NCBI GenBank assembly: GCA_026826555.1
Contig: JAKSZT010053837.1
Span: 5,680,520 to 5,744,519 of the forward strand
Origin: Tolypeutes matacus
Lineage: Eukaryota > Chordata > Mammalia > Cingulata > Chlamyphoridae
Reading direction: 5' to 3'
Length of the DNA stretch: 64,000 bases
Part shown: piece after piece, positions 31,801 to 44,905 of the stretch
Numbering within the stretch: position 1 is the stretch's first letter
Layout of the letters: every line of letters begins with the position of its first letter
Translations under genes and position numbers: made by a program
Notes under the pieces: model-generated
Databases searched by the model: none
The model's input: the letters and a program-made list of their open reading frames with translations, nothing else
Told to the model about the DNA's origin: nothing

Positions 31801-32365
31801 TTTAAGAGGTGCTTAGATTACCCAAAATATTACACGGAACCCACTGGGATTCCCATGTTGCCCACCTCCCACACCTCCCATCACATCCCACACAAACATC
31901 TCCCACAGTGTGGCCCACCACCCTCAGTGAACTTACACATCCTGGAGCCTTGCCACCAACCATAGACCACAGTTCACACTGTAGACCACACTCTCTCCCA
32001 CTCAGTTCTGAGTGATGTGTGCTGATTTAAAATGGCCTACATCCGTTGCCACAACAGTACTCAGGACAACCTCCAACTCCCAAAGAAGCCACTGTATTTC
32101 AACTGCTCGTCCCCTCCCTACCCCAAAAATGTCAAGTGGCCACTGGCTCCACCTCATTGTTATAATTTCTTGCATTGCTAGAATCACCATATGTGAACAA
32201 GAGAATACCATCAAGTCAACTCTAGTCCATAGTTCTTCCCCCAATCCTGTGGGGACTGGGATGGTGATGTCCACTCCAACTCTAAGTGAGAGAGGGCTTA
32301 TATCCCATGGATATGGTGGGTGGGATGATCCTGCCTGCAGATGCAGGCCCTCTCCATTCCCCTCA
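31801..32365 (-). mobile_element. L1 3' UTR, C-enriched copy
   Basis: Same reversed 3' UTR as at 26943, recognisable by GTGCTTAGATTACCCAAAAT, ACTCTCTCCCACTCAGTTCT, TTGCATTGCTAGAATCACC and GGGATGGTGATGTCCACTCC. Over about 31890-31995 many plus-strand T positions of the sister copies are C here (TTTTGGAGCATTGCTACTAA is TCCTGGAGCCTTGCCACCAA). The flanks are less affected. Confidence 0.8.
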
Positions 32366-32774
32366 AATATATTTTAAAATCAGTTATTTGAAATTTAAAC
32401 TTTGCTTTCCCATACAAAAATATTATAATTTGTGGTTAAAAAAATATTATAAAGTATTCCTCTTTGAGCTAGCAACTTGGATTTTTTCCTTTTCTCTTCT
32501 TTTGTATATTTCCCAAAATTTCTCTAATGAGTATATATTAATTTTAAAATGAAAAGTCCAATGATTATTATTTCAAAGGCTAAAATGAGCAATGTTGTCT
32601 AGTCCCCAAATGCTTATTTAACTCATAGTATACCTGAAATACAGTATATATATATATATAATTATGAACATAAGTGTATGCATATATGAATGCACCTATG
32701 TATGTATATATACACATTTTATTAAAGCAGCAAATCTTGTGTCTGCAATATTAAGTTATAGCATGATCTTTAAG
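32366..32774. other. Unassigned AT-rich sequence
   Basis: Short TA and GTATAT runs at about 32645-32715. No gene seen. Confidence 0.4.
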
Positions 32775-33035
32775 ACTCATAGTGGTTAATGATGTATGGT
32801 CTGTGTTCAGCCAGACCTGAGCCAGACCTGAGTTTGAATTCTAGATTTTTGTCTTGTTTGGATTACTTTGGGCAAATTATTCAACTCATCCAAGACTCAG
32901 TTTCCTTATCTGTAAAATTGTGACCAAATTGACCAAATTTTTAAATGGTTGTCCTAAGCATAAAATGACTAAAGGAATTTAAAGCAAAGCTCTTAAGACA
33001 GCGTCCAGCAATAAGAAGTACTCACTAAATATGCA
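32775..33035 (+). mobile_element. MIR SINE
   Basis: Sense MIR: TAGTGGTTAATGATGTATGG, GACCTGAGTTTGAATTCTAG (the tRNA-like B box), ACTTTGGGCAAATTATTCAA, CTCAGTTTCCTTATCTGTAA, AATTTAAAGCAAAGCTCTTA and AGTACTCACTAAATATG. Near full length with a small GACCAAATT duplication. Confidence 0.8.
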
Positions 33036-33615
33036 GATTTGTAAACAAAACAAAAAAGACAAAGAAATTAGACTTAGAGGAAGTAGAGGGAGGGTTATAG
33101 CCATTCTGAAACTTCTGGGTAACAGCAAGCTTACAGAGATAGTGGCTTTTTGTTTGTTTGTTTAGATATATTTTTGTTTATCAAGGATCAATGAGTTCCT
33201 TTTTTAAAAAAATCACAAATGGGAGAAAGAAGCTATTTAGTAACCAGCATTAGTGTGGGCCAGTGTGGAAATGAGCTCACACATCACATAAGAGGCATGT
33301 ATAGATCATGCTTGTTGTTGTAACTTAGGAATTAACCTAAGGAACCTTGACCTTAGGAATTTCCAATGGGGCCACAATGGAAATCGTCCTACTGGACCAG
33401 TATGTCCTAGACAGAAAGCTTTGTGAGGTATCCCCAGGCAGTGATATGGAAACTCATTTGTATCCTGAAAATTTAAAACAAATTATACGAAAGTAATAAT
33501 TTGAACTTTGCATTGATGAGGATTGTTGGAATAGTCAACTGCAAAGCTTAATTGGTATAAGAGCATAGTTCTTTTTGGATAATGTAAGACACACAGTGAG
33601 TTTGCTATTTTGTGA
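33036..33615. other. Unassigned
   Basis: No recognised gene or repeat. An unusual GGAATT/TTAGGAA cluster at 33325-33362 is not interpretable. Confidence 0.4.
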
Positions 33616-34180
33616 TTTTTTTTTTTTTTTTTTTGAGATAATAGAAGCATTTAATTTTATTCATCATAAACGTCTGATTTGAAATGGGTAAATGTGATGG
33701 TTCTCCCTTTAATTCCTGGGTAAAACATCATTTGTTAAGTGACAAGAAGCCTGCAAACACCCAGAAACGGGATATGGAGGTCATTTTCTGGGCCCAGAAC
33801 TCTGGACAGATAGAGAAGGATTGGACATGGTGCATGTGTTGCAGGAGAAATCTTCTGGTGCCTTCCTGCCAATTAGTAGACACAGGAGTGCACCAGGCTT
33901 CCCAGATCAGTTCTCCACCCTTCTTGGAACCACTTGGGAAGTCCAGTAGTGTTGACAATAAGCTTGAGTGAAAACAACTGCACTGTTGGCTCCAGTGCAT
34001 TCCTCTGAAGAGAAATCCTAAGGTGAAAAGAACTTGTTAGTGAATGTAGTGGTGTAGAGAACCTGCTACAAATGTCAGTCGTGACCACACAAAAGAGGTG
34101 CTTTCCAGCTTGGAGAGTCTAGAATGGACTCCCCTCAGGTACTCAGTTCCTGGAAAAGCTGCATTTCATTGGATCAATCA
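33616..34180 (-). pseudogene. Retrocopy of an unidentified mRNA 3' portion
   Basis: T-run at 33616-33634, reversed AATAAA (TTTATT) at 33656-33661, about 21 bp inside, and a GC-richer ~500-bp body unlike its AT-rich surroundings. The near end matches GTGATTTTT and the far end TTGATTTTCT, a weak duplication. Minus-strand frames of 90 and 71 residues exist in different phases but neither carries a domain I recognise, so this may be 3' UTR or broken coding sequence of an unknown parent. Confidence 0.6.
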
Positions 34181-35226
34181 GTTGTTTTGATTTTCTAAAA
34201 GATAGTTTATGAATCTTGAAACTAATAATGCTTTTCTCTGTGATTTGGTCACTGGGGGGGCGGGTTACATTTGTGTTCCCTTTCTACAAACCCTGCAGTA
34301 TCTTTGAAAAGCATGAGCTTTTATGTAGTTATCTGGAGAAGAGGAATATATCTCGATATGTTTCTCTTCATTTTCCCTTCACTTGTGATTTTCTCATCTA
34401 TCATTTACTCTCTAGTATACATGTTTCTGTAAGTCATTTCAAATTCTTTTTGAATCAGGTCAGATTAGACCCACACCTAACATTTTCCAGGCCAGGTCAA
34501 GAATACAGAAGGAGGTTTATATTCCTTCCATTGCACCGATCTGATAATTAAACCTTCTTTTAGTAAAGAAGATGAAGCTGCAGGGATTTTATATTATCTG
34601 TTCTATGTATTGTTTTTTGAGTAAAACTTCCTTGCTCAATTAATTTTTGTGATAAATAATTAAATCTTTTTTAAATAAAGACTGTATGGTCTTATTCCTG
34701 AATTCTATGTGTGAGTCATGCTTGACAGGTATCTGGCTCACTTTCATCATTTCCAATGTTTAAAAATTTAAGCCTTATAAAGATTTTCTATTTATGGTTT
34801 TAGGCTTTTGGTTTTGTTTTATTTTCTGAGATTCACTTTGGTATTTTCTATTTCTATCATTTTCAATTAATTTATAAGATTAAAAATAAAATGTAATCTG
34901 TATAAAGCAAAATTATGAATACATTTTAATCAAAAAATAAATGAAAAGGAATGTAAAGGACAAAAATTAAATTTATTTTCGTATATGATTGCAAGAGTTA
35001 TTTTCTCCTAAAATATTAGAATCTATTAAAATTAAAAGGCAAAATACAAATTACAATTAATGACAATTAAAATTTAAAATGTTAAATAGAGCTGACATTT
35101 TAAATTTAAGTTTTAAAATACAATTAAATCTTATTAAATAATTTTGTCAAAGTAAAAATTCACAGTTCTATGGTTCAATATCTATCAGGTTGCTAACATA
35201 AAGAAACATCATGTTTCACATATGTT
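34181..35226. other. Unassigned, strongly AT-rich
   Basis: The part 34780-35165 is very A/T-rich with many ATTAAA and TTTAAAATT words. No repeat name, gene or RNA structure recognised. The 111-residue frame at 34216-34551 has no signature. Confidence 0.4.
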
Positions 35227-35234
35227 GTCTAACC

Positions 35235-35458
35235 TAGTGGTTCTCAGCCAGGGATGATTTTGCCCCCCAGATTTGGCCATGTCTGGAGATATTTTTGGTT
35301 GTCCCACCTTGGGGGAGGCATAAGATGCTACTGGGCATCTACTGGGTAGAGACCAGGGATGCTGCTGAACCTCCTACAATGCACAGGAAAGACCCCACCA
35401 CCACCAACAATGAATTATCTCAGCAACATGCCAGTAGTTCAGAGGTTGGGAAATCCTG
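35235..35458 (+). mobile_element. MER5A DNA transposon (hAT-Charlie, non-autonomous)
   Basis: Terminal TAGTGGTTCTCAGCC and GGTTGGGAAATCCTG are the imperfect inverted ends. Inside are GATTTTGCCCCCCAGATTTG, GTCTGGAGATATTTTTGGTT, GACCAGGGATGCTGCTGAAC and CCTACAATGCACAGGAAAG. Flanks GTCTAACC (35227-35234) and GTCTCACC (35459-35466) are the 8-bp duplication of hAT elements with one change. It encodes nothing. Confidence 0.9.
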
Positions 35459-35465
35459 GTCTCAC

Positions 35466-35505
35466 CATACACAGCACACCCCCCCCCCACACACATACAC
35501 ACAAA
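35466..35505. repeat. C-run and (CA)n simple repeat
   Basis: CAGCACACC, a run of C, then ACACACATACACACAAAC directly next to the MER5A end. Confidence 0.75.
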
Positions 35506-36970
35506 CCTAAGAGCAATCTGAATTATTTAATATTGTGAAACAGTCTTCAGCCATGATGTACGATGGTTGCAAATCTTGTATTAATTTGTGAGTATCTCTG
35601 GAATCAAGGATTGGAACAGAAAGAAAAGCAAGGAAACATTAAATATTAGTGGGAAACAATACTTTGTTATGCAATAATCTATTGCGTTCATGCTACCTCA
35701 GAGGAAAGAGTTGACAGGCTCATTAATTTGTCTTGTCTCTTAAGTGCCTCTGCTACTGAAATCTCCTTTGTACTCTAAAGCAGTGCCCATTCCTCACAGT
35801 GGCACAACCCATGAACTGTTACAGCAATTGAATTAAGTTACCTGTATGGAGGACATAGGGTAAGAGCTAAAGAGCGTTTCCCTGGGTCTTAAAGGGATTT
35901 GTTCTAAGTGTATTTAGACTACAAGTTGGGCTGTGCCAGTGCCAGACCCTGAGGGACAGAAGGCCCGTGTGTTTTTTTAATAAATTTATTTCTGAGTGAG
36001 TGATTGAGGGTATGTGTGTGAGCATGTGCTGTGAAAGACCCTCTAAAACACGGGCCCAGCATGGAGGCCTCTTGTGCTCTACAGGCTGTACCGAGACAAA
36101 TACTTAAAATAACACTTGTGAGCTTTGGGGCTTTGGATATTCAGCGTAAAGCCAGAAGCTGTCTAGCTGGGAGCCAAGTGGGGAAGAAGTGAAGCATGTG
36201 GTAGGTAATATTGCCAGAATTCACTTTAAATTTATACCTGAATATTGTCATAAAGGACCAGCATTTCTGAAAGTCTAAAAGCCTGCTGAGTAAAGGGCAG
36301 TGCACTTGTAGACTAACCCCAGCCAAATTTATTTGTTCTGAGAGCAAGAATAGAGGTGAAAAAGTTGGATGTGGCCCAGGCTTTTCCCGGGGCACAGGAA
36401 CCCTTGATCCTGAACTTGCCTTTGCTGTATTCTACCCAGGGAATAGCAAGTCAAAGAAACTTTGGTTTAAACACTTTCACTTTGCAGGATCATATTTCCC
36501 TTCCTCACTCCAATTTCCCTGCTTCATTTTCTCTTAATTGGTCCTGATTGGAAGTCATCATAAATCAGAATAATTTCTCTTTCATGCACTTCAAATTTTA
36601 ACTTACCAAAAAAAGTCTTTAGCTAGAAATGTCCATAAAAAATGAATGTCAGTGGTTTCATCTTTAACAGGGAGAAAATGAAACTCAGACATTTTGGAGT
36701 CACAGTCAAACTCTCTCAGTATGATTGGGAATTGATTTATATGGGGCCTTTAAGAAACTTCATGTCCTTTTTGGAATATACTAAGTAGGAATCACTCTTT
36801 CACAAACCCAGGAATTATAGCCACCCTGGAAGTTAAATGCTATATCTGTCTTAGCCTGGGTCTGTACTAGACTGATAATTTACTTCGAACTCAAAAAGAC
36901 AATTTGACTCTTCTATCTAGTTCTCAAAATGACTTATTCAATATTGAGTATTTAGATAAAGAATAAAGCT
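35506..36970. other. Repeat-poor unassigned sequence
   Basis: No repeat or exon recognised. The part 35640-36080 has mixed composition with several retained CpGs and could be a conserved non-coding element. There is no start, splice or ORF support for a gene. Confidence 0.4.
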
Positions 36971-37038
36971 TTCCCTCCCTCCCTCCCTCCCTCCCTCCCT
37001 CCCTCCCTTCCTCCCTCCCTCCCTCCTTCCCTCCTTCT
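36971..37038. repeat. (CCCT)n microsatellite
   Basis: About 16 units of CCCT on the plus strand with a few CTTC interruptions towards the end. The reverse strand is GGGA-rich. Confidence 0.95.
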
Positions 37039-38454
37039 GTTTTTATTTACCTATATACCATAGACAGCAATCTGGTGACAACCTGCTATCACCAACAGTG
37101 GCTGGCTGTGTGGAAAGTACCAATTTCCATATGGATAGAGGTTACACATATTTCCTTAGCCCTAAGGTTGCAGATGAGAACAACCTGCTCTCTAGTCATT
37201 TCTAGCAAGTATTTGAGTAATTTAAGGTCTAGTTTGTGAAAGATATTTATGCATTAGTATTTATGAGCTTGCTAGATACCAACTATAAAATCTAAATTGT
37301 TGAGATTGAGAAGAGGAAGGATATGTGTAAATTACTTTGTTTTGTTTGAATAGCCACTGGATTTATTTTGCCTTTTGCAATTACTACATCATTTAGTAGA
37401 GTCTGGGTGTGAACCTCAGAGAAAACTTGAGAAGACATTTTCAGTGAACTAAGTCTAAGTGCTCAACTTAAATCATAGACTAGTCTTTTTTGGAGCAAAT
37501 TTTTCTTATTTTAAAAATTCACTCTATTGTTGCTGTATAGATAAACCAGGGAGGTCAACCAGGAAGGCCCACAAAAGATTAATGTGAATGGAATAGTGCT
37601 TTCATTTTGGAGTTGCATCTCACTCTTTCCCTATAGCCCAATAGAGATGTTTCCAAACAGAGCCCCTCCCATGCTGTCATCTCAAAGTAAGTAAAGTGGG
37701 AGTGCTGCTTTACATTATTTTTTTACTTTATGACCATTTGACCTCAAAAAAGTCCTGAGCTTCAGCTTATCTATTCATCAAATGAAGACAAGCGCTCTAC
37801 TTGCTTTGTAGTTGAGGCCTGAAAGTGGTAAGTATCAGTTATAACCCTGTTGAAGCACCAGAGTTTTATCCTGATGTAAGGCAGTAGTACAATGACAAAC
37901 ATCAGTGGTTTTAATGAATGAAGAAGGCACAGTTGTCATCTTCTGGAGAGAAATGGGATAGACTGCTAGGCATTGGGCAGTCGGAGCAGGTAAGGGACAC
38001 TGTCAGAGGAGGGGTAAAATGGGGAAATATGAGTTTTCCCACTTCAGTTTTTCTTCCTCAGGCTTTGTCTAGCATTTAATCATTGCTCTCACCTGATGGC
38101 CAGTTTCACTCCGTGCACTGAAGGAAAGACAGAGATTTCAGAGTCTTCAGATATTGGGAATGACACATACATGAAATATGGAAATATTTTCCCATATGGG
38201 ATGCACAATAGGCTGCCTGACCAGAAGCCCATGTCCCTCTTAAGTCTTCCAACACCTTTCAGAAAGAATTGTAAGAGTTCTATGTGTTCATGTCATGAAT
38301 AGGATTCCTGGTCTTACTGAGCTAAAGTAATGTGGTTGGGTTCATAAGATACTTTCCTGCTTGTTTTGTATGCCTGTTAGTCGTATACAATAGAGACAGA
38401 TGGGAAGGGAAGGAGAGGGCGGTAGAGGGTGGAGGAAAAGGGGAGAAGGAAAGG
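37039..38454. other. Unassigned
   Basis: Mostly unique-looking. A weak MIR-like patch may lie at 37730-37850 (GACCTCAAAAAAGTCCTGAG, ATCAAATGAAGACAA). A purine-rich GGAAGGGAAGGAGAGGGCGG run spans 38401-38455. No gene seen. Confidence 0.35.
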
Positions 38455-38540
38455 ATAGGAACATTTATTGAACACCTGCTATGTGTCAAACACTATATCA
38501 GGCATTTTTTGCATCTTATAAAGTTATCCATATAGTTTTT
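38455..38540 (-). mobile_element. L2 or MIR end fragment
   Basis: GAACATTTATTGAACACCTG, CTATGTGTCAAACACTATAT and CAGGCATTTTTTGCATC are the reversed shared 3' end of L2/MIR. Confidence 0.55.
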
Positions 38541-39483
38541 TTTGCCTACTCCAATGACTGCTGGCTTTTTGAGATTAATTTGCTGTTTACAGAGTCAGTG
38601 GTAATAACTTAAAAAATATTTTCAATCTCTCTGAGTCCCATCTCTGGATAGGGGAATGCTTTCTACCTTGCTTAATAGACAAGACATAATCCTCTACTTA
38701 TAAACCAGAATATTGTACTCTATAAGTTAGCCCAGCAGCTGAGCATCATAGGCTCTGACAGAATTCTAAATGTTCTGATGAAGCTACTCACCAGCTATTA
38801 TGAGCTTTTCTGTGTTTCCTTAGGAGCAGTTAAGTTTAGTGATAAGAGATAGATGAATAAAGCCTAGAGACCAATTAACAGGCTAGATGCCCCTTATCTA
38901 ATCTGACTGTGACATTCAACCACAAGTTTTCCTTGAATGCCTGTCTGGAAGTTGTTTTGTAGAGAACACAGATGCTTAAAATGAACACCTGTTTTTTAGA
39001 TGAACACACTGGGATTGCAGATCTGATTTTTCCTGGGTTGATGAAACACTTGCTTGGTTTTTTTTTTTGTTGTTGTTGTTGTTTGTTTGTTTGTTTTTGA
39101 GTCCTATTTTTGAGCTAAGGGGATTTGAAATCTTCAGTGAAACTTTACTTTTTTTCACATTTTAGATAGGCTGTCACTTGACGCTACTGGCTCGCTGGAG
39201 TTCACAGACCAAGGGGGAGAGTAAGGGGAGAAAGAGAGGAATCAAGCTGAATTTGGCAGGCCAAAGGATTTTTTTTCATGATGGTTTGCTTTACATGGTG
39301 ATCAACAGGACTGTAATTGAAAGTGTCTGCTAATACAATCTCTGCATAAAAAGTCCTAAATCTCCTCTTCTTGCATGAGGATGAAGAGCTTTTTTGTTAA
39401 ATCAATAGAATTCTGAGATGGTGACTGTTTTTTGTTTGTTTGTTTGTTTGTTTTTTGATAGTGTATTGGAGATTTTTAAACAT
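38541..39483. other. Unassigned; two short T/G simple runs
   Basis: TTG/TTTG runs at about 39056-39098 and 39427-39454. No gene recognised. The rest is unique-looking. Confidence 0.4.
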
Positions 39484-39807
39484 AGTAACACTGATGGAAG
39501 TTCCTAAGGCCCACAAAACCTGCTTAAAACAATACCCCGGATATGCATCCGTGCCTGACCAGTCACGCCACCATGGAGATGGCAAAACCCACCCCTAGTA
39601 AAGATTAACCCAAACCCCCTTAACGCCAATGCTAATCGCAAAAATTAGCTTCTGTAATATTGCTTGCTTGCTCTGCTGGATATGGACAATTGAAGCTGCC
39701 TCTCACCCTTTCTGGCGCAAGAAACTAATGCTTTGTTTTAATCAACTAATCTGATATCTGAACACAAAGAAAAGTTGCTTTATCATGCTGACCCTGCTAA
39801 AATTCCC

Positions 39808-39815
39808 TATAAAAA
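39808..39815 (+). promoter_or_regulatory. TATA box of the solitary LTR
   Basis: TATAAAAA in the expected U3 position, followed about 25-30 bp later by the GC-rich start of R. It looks undamaged. Whether it is used is unknown. Confidence 0.6.
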
Positions 39816-39879
39816 CCCACCGCGGGAAGCCGGGGGTCGCTTCTCTCCATACTGCTGGAGGAGGCCCCGGCCGGCCGGA

Positions 39880-39885
39880 AATAAA
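39880..39885 (+). terminator. LTR polyadenylation signal
   Basis: AATAAA followed by GGTTCCTCTCC, about 70 bp after the TATA box, in the normal R position. Confidence 0.6.
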
Positions 39886-39949
39886 GGTTCCTCTCCTAAA
39901 CACACTGTCTGGGTGCTGAGTTTCTCTCTGGATGAAGTGTCCCACTTCA

Positions 39950-41134
39950 ATAGTTAAAAAATGTGGGTTTCATTGTTTTTGCTAAACAATACTGAAAGAA
40001 AATTTTCATTTTGAAGGCAGGGCTTGAATTATTTAATTTTGATCCATTTAATTGAAAAAAAAAGGAAGGGGAAAGTAATCATGGCCAAAAAAATAGTAAT
40101 TAACCCCCCACCCCCAGCCCATGCCCAGAGCTCTAGTCACTCACAGGAGCATCAAGCCCATCCTGCTCGGTGCCTGATATTCAGGTGGCAGCACACACTG
40201 CCCCACGTACCACCTGAAAGCACAGGGGAAATGGGTGCCAGTTTTAGCCTTCAGCAGATTAGTCCAACCATACAAACCCAGAAACTCTGGGTTTTCTGTC
40301 CATTGGCTGAGAGCACATACAAACTGTCATGAGCTTGTAAAATTTAAGGGGAGGGGACACACATACAGGAGCAGGACGTTGGCTGGAGAAGAGACACTGT
40401 AGGTCACCCCAGCTTTTTTCTGGGCTAGTGGCTCGATATAAAGAGAGGTCAGGTGGGTGAACTCCAGGTTTCTTATAAAAGAAAGTCCTCCCTCAAGAAG
40501 GAGGAGCTGAGATGTGTCTTGTGAAACAGTTCTTCCTGTAGAGGGCAGAGGAGAAAGGGCAGCTGACTCTCCGTCCAGCTTAGAGGCGTGAGGAGGTTCT
40601 TCTAGTACCATGAAGTGAGATCCAAGGCAGAGGGAGAATGCTGAGGTTTTAGCCAACTGTGAGACCGGTACACACACAGTTAAAGACTAAAAGCCATCAG
40701 GAACCCTCAAACCCCAAATCCCTTCTGCGCACACTGGCTCTACAAAGTGCTGCAGGAGAGCTTTGCTGTGAACTCAGTCAAGTTAGGGGCCTGGCTAGGG
40801 ATGGTGGGGAGGGTAAATATATACATTTATATTGTTGAAGCCATGGGGAAAATGGCCATGATCTAGTAAAAAGGGGCCTGCAAAAGCAGAAAATAGTTTA
40901 ACGAACATTTTAATATATTTTTTCATATATATATTTAAAGTTAAGAAAGATAAAACCAATTGAAGCCATGTCCTGTGTAAAAAAAAAAGGAAAAAAAGAA
41001 AATTTTAACTTGAGACCTCCGTCTGCTGCTTTGGTCTCAACTTAAGTATCACAGTCAGCTTGTTACTTTTATTTTGGAAAAGAAGATGTAGAAGTTTCTT
41101 TCAGTCACTCAGAAGGCAAGTGTAAGCACTTAAA
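39950..41134. other. Unassigned
   Basis: No exon recognised. The minus-strand 116-residue frame at 40327-40677 lacks a family signature; the surrounding sequence may be an unnamed old LTR (it has ATATAAAGAGAG near 40437). An A-run of AAAAAAAAGG type is at 40980-40996. Confidence 0.35.
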
Positions 41135-41146
41135 AAAACAGAATGG

Positions 41147-41372
41147 GGAGCGGATGTAGCTCAAGCAGTTAAATGCCTACTTTCTACATGGGAAGTCCCG
41201 ATTCGGTTCCCAGTGCCTCCTAAAAGACAAAACAAACAAAGAAACAACAAACAAACATAAAAACCAACTCAGATGAGCCGATGTGGCTCAGTAGTTGAGT
41301 GCCGGCCTCCTTCATATGAAGTCTGGGGTTCAATCTGGGCTCCTGGTACCTCAAAACAAAAACAAAAGCAAT
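41147..41372 (+). mobile_element. Dimeric DAS-like SINE
   Basis: Unit one at 41147-41222 (GCGGATGTAGCTCAAGCAGT as A-box region, CGATTCGGTTCCCAGTGCC as B-box region), an AAACAAAC linker, unit two at about 41275-41350 (GAGCCGATGTGGCTCAGTAG, GGGTTCAATCTGGGCTCC) and an A-rich tail. AAAACAGAATGG is duplicated at 41135-41146 and 41373-41384, so the dimer moved as one unit. Confidence 0.9.
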
Positions 41373-41559
41373 AAAACAGAATGGCAGGGAACAGAAAAAA
41401 AGAAAAGGAAAAGGAAAGTCAGAGGTGAAAGGGTGGAGCAGGAGAGGAAGAGAAATTTCAAATGAGAAAATTAACAAGGTGACTGTTCCAGAAGGGGCCT
41501 GTGAAAAGGACATGGGTGGACCAAAGTCTGTTGGTCAAGCAGTGATTCAACTTTTAAAT

Positions 41560-43550
<1,991 letters not shown>

Positions 43551-43835
43551 ATATTAAGTATTTTCTAAGTTGTGACCCATTACTGGTTGTGAAATCAATT
43601 TAGTGGGCCATGACCAGCATTTAAAATCAGAACGGAAAACATGAGAGTGTATTGCACAGAGTAAGGCTGAGTGTTGTGCCATGGACACCTTAATGTCAGC
43701 TATATATGGTGTATATGTGAACGTAGTGTGTGGATATGCATCCCCTGGGTCTCAGAGTAAAATATTTTTTTTACCATAGGCCATGATGAAAAACTTTTGA
43801 AAGTTGCTGCTTTCTGTCATCCAGCTAAGAAACCT
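43551..43835 (+). mobile_element. Probable non-autonomous hAT-like DNA transposon
   Basis: AGTTGTGACCCATTACTGGT, TTGTGAAATCAATTTAGTGG, GCCATGACCAGCATTTAAAA and a CCATGATGAAAAACTTTTGAAAG end are familiar from old placental DNA elements. I cannot name the family or show the duplication. Confidence 0.4.
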
Positions 43836-43859
43836 AGGGATCACGCTAGACTTCTGCTT

Positions 43860-44250
43860 TTGATGACACGTGTCTCCATTTCACGTCTCCATTTCACTCA
43901 CGGTTCAGGCCTCCATTGCTCTGAGATTGATTGTAGTACTGTCCTTACTGGTTTTTGACTCCATAATGCCTTTCTCGTGCTCTTCTTTGCTTACCTGCTG
44001 GAGCCATTTTTCTGATCTGTATAATGTGGCCCCCAGCCCCCCTCCAGCCCCATCTCCTTGCACTTCCCTCATGCACCTGTAACTTCAGCCATAGTAACAG
44101 GATTCTAGTGCCCCGAACACCCTTTCTTTGTCTCTGTGCCTATGCTTGTTCTCTCTGCATGGAAGGCCTTTGCATTTTCCTTACACCTGGTTGCTGTATA
44201 TTTAGTTCTCTTCCTCCAGGGCTTCAAGACCACTGCTTCTAATAACCCCC
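43860..44250 (+). mobile_element. L2 LINE 3' region
   Basis: Sense L2 order: GTTCAGGCCTCCATTGCTCT, TAATGTGGCCCCCAGCCCCC, CCATCTCCTTGCACTTCCCT, CTTTGTCTCTGTGCCTATGC, TTCTCTCTGCATGGAAGGCC. The translated parts are a mix of frames, so the ORF is dead. The piece at 44790 may be the rest of its tail. Confidence 0.7.
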
Positions 44251-44789
44251 TACTAACCCCTTCAGTCCGATTTTCATGCTTCTACTTTGTGCTCCAAAAA
44301 TATCTTGTACATACCTCCTCATTTGTATTGCAGTGTGTCTGAATTTCAGTCCACAACCTAGGAAAACAAAAAGTGTAACTAGGTCACACCTCAACTGAAA
44401 TAGACCCCATTCTCTAAAGGTGATTGACACTTATTCTCAGTCATTTTGAGGCTTATCCTTCATTCCCTAGATTCGAGGCTCTGTTCCAGGGGCCTTGCAT
44501 GGTTGTAAGGCTTGGGCAAGGGTGAAGATCTGGGGAGGGAGAACATTCGATCCCTGATGTTGTTCCTCAAAGCCAATGCCACTGAACACCCATCACCCCG
44601 TCATTCACATGTCCTCATCAGGCCTCTGCTGCTACTCGGCCTTGTGAGACTGGGGACTCTTTCAATCCCTCGTGGCTCTACGTAGATTCTCCATACAGGA
44701 TCTCACTTCCCACTTTCCCCCTCCCACGTTTGATTTCAGGATATGAAAATTATTTTAAAAATAATATCCCATCACATAATTAACACACT
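44251..44789. other. Unassigned
   Basis: No recognised feature. It may include further L2 material near 44700. Confidence 0.35.
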
Positions 44790-44905
44790 TTCCTTTTGTC
44801 CATGATTTATTTGATTATTTCTTAAGGAAAGAGACTGTGTCTCTTTGGCTTCATACCTGTAGTGCCCAATCCTTAGTGCATATTTAATAAATGAATCTGG
44901 TTGAC
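44790..44905 (+). mobile_element. L2 3' end
   Basis: GAAAGAGACTGTGTCTCTTT, CCTGTAGTGCCCAATCCTTA and GTGCATATTTAATAAATGAA are the sense L2 terminus. Confidence 0.65.

Larger units (their letters stand above)
39484..39949 (+). mobile_element. Solitary class I (gammaretrovirus-like) LTR
   Basis: A ~465-bp LTR with a TATA box at 39808-39815, a GC-rich leader with CCCCGGCCGGCCGG, AATAAA at 39880-39885 and a U5-like TCTGGGTGCTGAGTTTCTCTC, ending TTCA. ATAG/ATAGT occurs near both edges (39482 and 39950) and may be the target duplication, leaving the first bases uncertain. The TATA to AATAAA spacing of about 70 bp fits a short R. No retroviral internal sequence or ORF is present. A solo LTR arises by recombination between two LTRs. 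Confidence 0.75.

Noticed and set aside
40327..40677. 116-residue minus-strand frame with a TATA-like ATATAAAGAG nearby
   Set aside because: No recognised family; more likely part of an unnamed old LTR.
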